From Coemansia sp. RSA 487 (taxonomy: Eukaryota; Kickxellomycota; Kickxellomycetes; Kickxellales; Kickxellaceae), in contig JANBRJ010000043.1 of assembly GCA_027577595.1 (NCBI GenBank), positions 1 to 64,000 on the forward strand: DNA of 64,000 nt. Direction: 5' to 3'. Under the pieces are notes generated by a model, which did no database searches, had not been told where the DNA came from, and saw only the letters and a list, made by a program, of their open reading frames with translations. The translations under genes and the position numbers were made by a program. Below, piece by piece: positions 60,063 through 64,000 of this stretch (position 1 is the first letter of the stretch; each line of letters begins with the position of its first letter).

Positions 60063-62707
60063 ATGGCCGGCAGCAGCAGCAGTGGAGCTGAAGAGCAGCT
60101 TGTATCGACGCCAAGACCCAAGCGTAAGATTGAGGTATCTTTGATAACTCCTGATTCAAAGGCCCAAAACTAGGCGGCAAAAGAGGTAAGTCATGCCATA
60201 TAATGCGAGCTAAAATATATTGTCAATACTCTGACAAGACTGCTCCTCTATTCAACGCAACAAAGGAAAGGGCCAATTTCAAAATACACAGATATTAATA
60301 GGCGCTTGTGCGTTCCAACTTTCCAAAATAATTTCTAGGAACTGGAGACGCCAACCAGACGCCTCAGCGAGCCGGTGGGAGTCTACGGCGTGTTCCTGGC
60401 CAACAGCAGAGCCCTAAAGCTCAAACCACACGTACGCCTGTTAAAAAAAGCACAGGTGCGCATCGTTCAACAACAACACACGGTTTCAGTAAAAAGCAGG
60501 TCGAAAAAGCTCTCATAAGCGAAGCAACCTACCAGATGGGTGAATACCTTCAACCGAATATTAAAGGCATTATCGATGTTGCATCGCCAAGTGATGTCAC
60601 AGGCAAGAGTGCTGTGACCCGGACGACAAACAGCATTGCCAAGCTTGTCGATGATCTATTTAGATTCCGGAGTTTGCCAGCTAATGAGTATGAGGAAAGG
60701 TCAAAACAGAGTATTAGAGACTGGATATCTCAAAATTCAAAATCAAGAATGGCCAAAAAATTGGTAGACCACCTCTTCGGCTTGTTCTCACAGTTTCAGC
60801 GTCTAGTCCCGGTGAAGGGCAAAGCAAGTGGCAGACGCAACAACAAGAACAAAGAAGCTAAAAACGCAGCGGTGAGGAACGAACGCGAGATGTACAAGCC
60901 AGTCAAATCGTTTGTCAGTTTCATTTCCGAGTGTGTCAGCCTCAAGACTAATCTGAAAACGCCGCCAAAGAGGCTGATCAAGCCGTTTGAAAAGACCGAT
61001 GCCCGCCCTCAAGATTCGGAGCATGACTGGCGCGTTGATATTGCATTGAAGTGCGCTTCTCTGAAAGAAACATCGCTGTCACGTTCTGTCCCTAGAAACA
61101 CCGCCGTTAAGGAGCCAGCCGAGCTAGAGGACAGGCCGGAGTTAGTTGACACATTTGCCTATATGGAGCTGAAGTATCACGAGGCGGACATGGATAACGC
61201 ATATGCGCAGCTGTTCCGCTATACGAAGGAGCTATATATGGCGCAGCACGATAGATGCTTTATCTGGGGCATGGTTATGTGCAATACCACCGTCCATGCG
61301 TGTATATTTGGTCCCAACTATGCAGCAGCATCTAAGAGTATGAAATTGACCACGGGTACGGGACGGAAGGACTTCATACGGTTGTTTGTCAATTGGTCGT
61401 TCTGCGATAGCCGTAAGCTAGGATACGATCCGGCCATTAGCTACGACTACGCATCCCAGTGCCTTGTGATTCAGGCGGATTCAAGCGACAACAAAACAAC
61501 AAAGACGTTTTACTCTCGCGAAGTGATTGTTTGCGCTGAGCGGATGTTTGGACGACACACGCGGTGCTTCAAAGCAACAGCTACGAAACCGTCTCCACCC
61601 GACGAAAACGACACGCGGAAGCCTCACGAGCAGATGGACTGCAACATCTTTATTAAAAGCGCCTGGGTCGAGGCTCCCGAGAACGCAGCTGCTGATGGTC
61701 GCGACGAGGCAACGCATCTTGCAGATATTGCGGCTGGTCTTAAAGGCATAGAAAGTGTCAAGGACATGTACCCCGAGCTATGTGACGACTGCAACAGCGG
61801 ACGTGTGCGTTTTACAGACCCAGTATCAGGGAGATTGTACGAGAACACTTCCAAAACAGTGCTGGGTGATGATGTCTGGAGCCAATTGGTTGACAAAAAG
61901 ACAGCACTACGCGTGCACAAACATATGTATACACGGGGAATAGGCAAGCCGATAAAGTATATAAAGTCTGTGCCCGAGTTCATAATTGTCGCTGCCGATG
62001 TAATGCGGTGCCATTGGGAAATCATTAAGAGATGCGATATCCTTCATCGCGATATCTCAGTAAACAACATGCTCGTGCGCAGAAACAGCAACGGCGAGGC
62101 TCGAGGAATGCTCATCGACTTTGACCACTCAATTACCATTAGCAACACAGATGGGCCTGTACACGCCGAACGCACTGGCACGCTTCAGTTTATGAGCATC
62201 AGCAACCTCGAAAAGTCCGAATTGAAGCCCACAGTGCTAGACGACTGGGAGTCGATGCTGTACATCCTATGCTGGGTTGGGACATTCGGATGGAACAGCA
62301 AAACACGCCCGAATAAGACTGATAATAGTAGTGAGCCTAAAAAGCTCGACAGATGGCACCAGGGGACTCTCAAACAGATAGCCGACGCGAAAAGGGCTGA
62401 TCTCGATAGCAGTAATAGCTTCCAGAACATTATCTCAGAGTTTAACCTTGGGTTGGGGAACATCGGCCTACTGGTTAATTTGGTTAAAAAGCTGCGCTAT
62501 GTGCTAATCGATAAATGCTCCAGCGATCTCCGTGGCGCACTCAAACAAGAGGATCTTATACCCAACGCTGAAACTGGAACGCTTGAAGTTGTAGTTCTCA
62601 GTGACCCATTCGAGGAACGTGCTGCAAAATGGAAAGAATTATCAGAGTCGCTTCTTACGGTGCTGGAATATTCTACACAGCAGGCAAGAGAACGGCTTAG
62701 AAAATAA
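60063..62707 (+). CDS. FunK1-type fungal protein kinase
   Basis: Two exons: 60063-60123 (20 codons plus one base) and 60339-62707, intron 215 bases (donor gtaaga, acceptor tttctag). Spliced product 809 residues, starting MAGSSSSGAEEQLVSTPRPK; phase is kept and the frame joins GDANQTPQRAGG before the later ATG at 60536. The N-terminal half is helical and basic. The FunK1 kinase half has DTFAYMELKYHE, FIRLFVNWSFCD, KSVPEFIIVAADVMRCHWEI, then LHRDISVNNMLV (catalytic HRD about 590) and MLIDFDHSI (about 613). The metal-binding motif reads DFD rather than DFG, usual in FunK1 (DWD/DFD). The family is expanded in filamentous and early-diverging fungi; substrates are unknown. The reading frame is intact. 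Confidence 0.85.
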
Positions 62708-64000
62708 TTTCGATAGCTTTTAAATGTTTTCTGCACTTCACAACCTTAGAGTTTAATATTATTATGACCATGTATTCAGTGCCATTAGAAACTACGGTAT
62801 TATAAACAACTCTTGTTAAAGCTGAGCTCTACACAAGCCGTAACATTGTGTAAACCAAAGATACCTTCGAATTATAACCAGTCAATTGCATGGAAACGGG
62901 TCGGCTCAAATGACTAAAATAGCACAATTTCATGTAGATTATATTTATATAAACGATAATGCTGCAATACGCTCTTTGCCGTTGGCTATCACGAAAAACA
63001 AAATGTAATAAAATGAAATATCTCTTTAATTATCGAAAAGTGCCACCGTGCACTTTATTAGAGAGCAGCCACTCGTGGAATGGGCGTTGACTCACAATCA
63101 ACACACTACATGCCAAATCAATGGCGCCCCCATATCGATACTGTTGTACTAGGGTTAAAAGGGTCATTGCGAGCTTTATCATTCTTGCAACTGTAACACT
63201 CAAAGCTTAAACCACAGCAATCAGCGCTTTTACCCGCATACTTTTGCAGTATTTAGTGCCAAGAGCAGTGCTTGCACGAAAAGTTGGACATGGTTGTGTC
63301 TTGAAGAAAATTTACAAGATATAATATTTGATTGAGTAGTGGTGAAGTAAATATGCGTATTTCCCTTTTGTTTGTTGCAAGGATCCAAATGTTTGCTTCT
63401 GGAACTTATTAATATGTGAACAGATGGAGCTTGATGCTATTATAATATTAATGATTGTGCATAATTGTCCATCTTATATCTTTGAACTTCCATTTGTGCT
63501 AATTCTATTTCAGAAACTGTTAATTAGAATTTCAAACGCTTTATCCTTCGAATGTCGCTAAATATATGCTTCATTTACCATACCACATTGCAAATACATC
63601 TTGTAAACGAATTTCAATTTACGAAATTGTTCGCTGCTGCTTGTATCTTGTGTAATCTGAATATTTCCAGTTGAGGAGAAATCATTAGGTTGCTGATATA
63701 TAGAAACCAATTCTTGCTGCGGCAATAGCATTATTCTTGCATTCTGTTATTCTCTTTTCCAAACGGTTATCTGGATACAGCCTTTTACATTATTTTCATT
63801 ATTTTGCAGTTCATCCTTTACCTTGTCTAGACATATACTTTATCTTATATTTAAACACCAACGCTCAGCGTATCATCAAATGTATAAAAGAAAAAACAGG
63901 AAATGCACCATGAAATGTCTGTATTGCATAGTTCATATTCCCTATGTATAGCGTGTTAGTAAAATAGGAATAGAATTGATTAAAGGAAACAGGAAAGAGA
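62708..64000. other. AT-rich 3' end of the window
   Basis: No ORF with protein character. A 5-base stem with 7-base loop at 63086-63102 resembles a tRNA anticodon arm, but the rest of a tRNA is missing. Otherwise nothing recognised. Confidence 0.5.

Noticed and set aside
63086-63102. tRNA anticodon-arm-like hairpin GTTGA-CTCACAA-TCAAC (would read CAC, Val)
   Set aside because: No matching acceptor stem, D arm or T arm of the usual consensus around it, so it is probably chance.
1-64000. CRISPR arrays, operon-type ribosome-binding sites and rRNA genes
   Set aside because: The window is fungal nuclear DNA; I saw no regularly spaced repeat-spacer array and no rRNA sequence.

Overview
The window is nuclear DNA of a fungus. 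Conserved eukaryotic genes (APC13, NAA25, LSM6, UBX5-type, NOB1, MED20, PRP28, ATG1, PSMB1/PRE7, RPS2, FNTB/RAM1, ATG27, DOP1) are packed on both strands, with short GT-AG introns of roughly 90-350 bases that often lie just after the start codon. Three genes point to an early-diverging lineage: a FunK1-type kinase, an AAA-ATPase-like/PD-(D/E)XK gene, and an F-box/leucine-rich-repeat-like protein of a lineage-expanded kind. My best guess is Kickxellomycotina (Coemansia and relatives); this is inferred from gene content only.

Layout. 0-1.2 kb: a small secreted Gly/His/Trp-rich peptide gene and a doubtful small membrane-protein ORF. 1.2-10.8 kb: three minus-strand genes, an ABCC/MRP transporter, a four-exon APC13, and the NatB auxiliary subunit NAA25. 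11.1-17.8 kb: LSM6, a UBA-UAS-UBX protein, a germinal-centre (STE20) kinase whose first coding exon seems to be only ATG, and NOB1. 17.9-23.6 kb: an accessory island between NOB1 and MED20. It is bounded by direct repeats of about 130 bases and holds an ORF1-like fragment, an orphan fragment of CDC5/CEF1, an intact-looking AAA-ATPase-like/PD-(D/E)XK gene and a dead Tc1/mariner copy. 23.8-38.9 kb: MED20, an amino-acid permease, PRP28, ATG1, the proteasome beta-6 subunit, RPS2 and the F-box-like gene. 39-41.6 kb: an AT-rich gap, then a broken Fanzor (eukaryotic TnpB-like) sequence. 41.9-55.9 kb: farnesyltransferase beta, a two-TM proline-rich membrane protein, a MINPP1-like phosphatase, and ATG27 and DOP1 divergent from one 390-base promoter. 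56.2-59.8 kb: a LINE that keeps its 5' part but has lost its 3' part, then decayed coding sequence. 60.0-62.7 kb: a FunK1-type kinase. 62.7-64 kb: AT-rich, no gene seen.

The core genes serve RNA processing and ribosome biogenesis (PRP28, LSM6, NOB1, RPS2), protein turnover (PSMB1, APC13, UBX5) and autophagy or endosome-Golgi traffic (ATG1, ATG27, DOP1). They are not an operon or functional cluster. The novelty lies in the accessory pieces: the repeat-bounded island, the Fanzor relic and the FunK1 locus. Several gene models here depend on first exons too short to stand out as ORFs; I assembled these by hand from splice sites, phase and homology.
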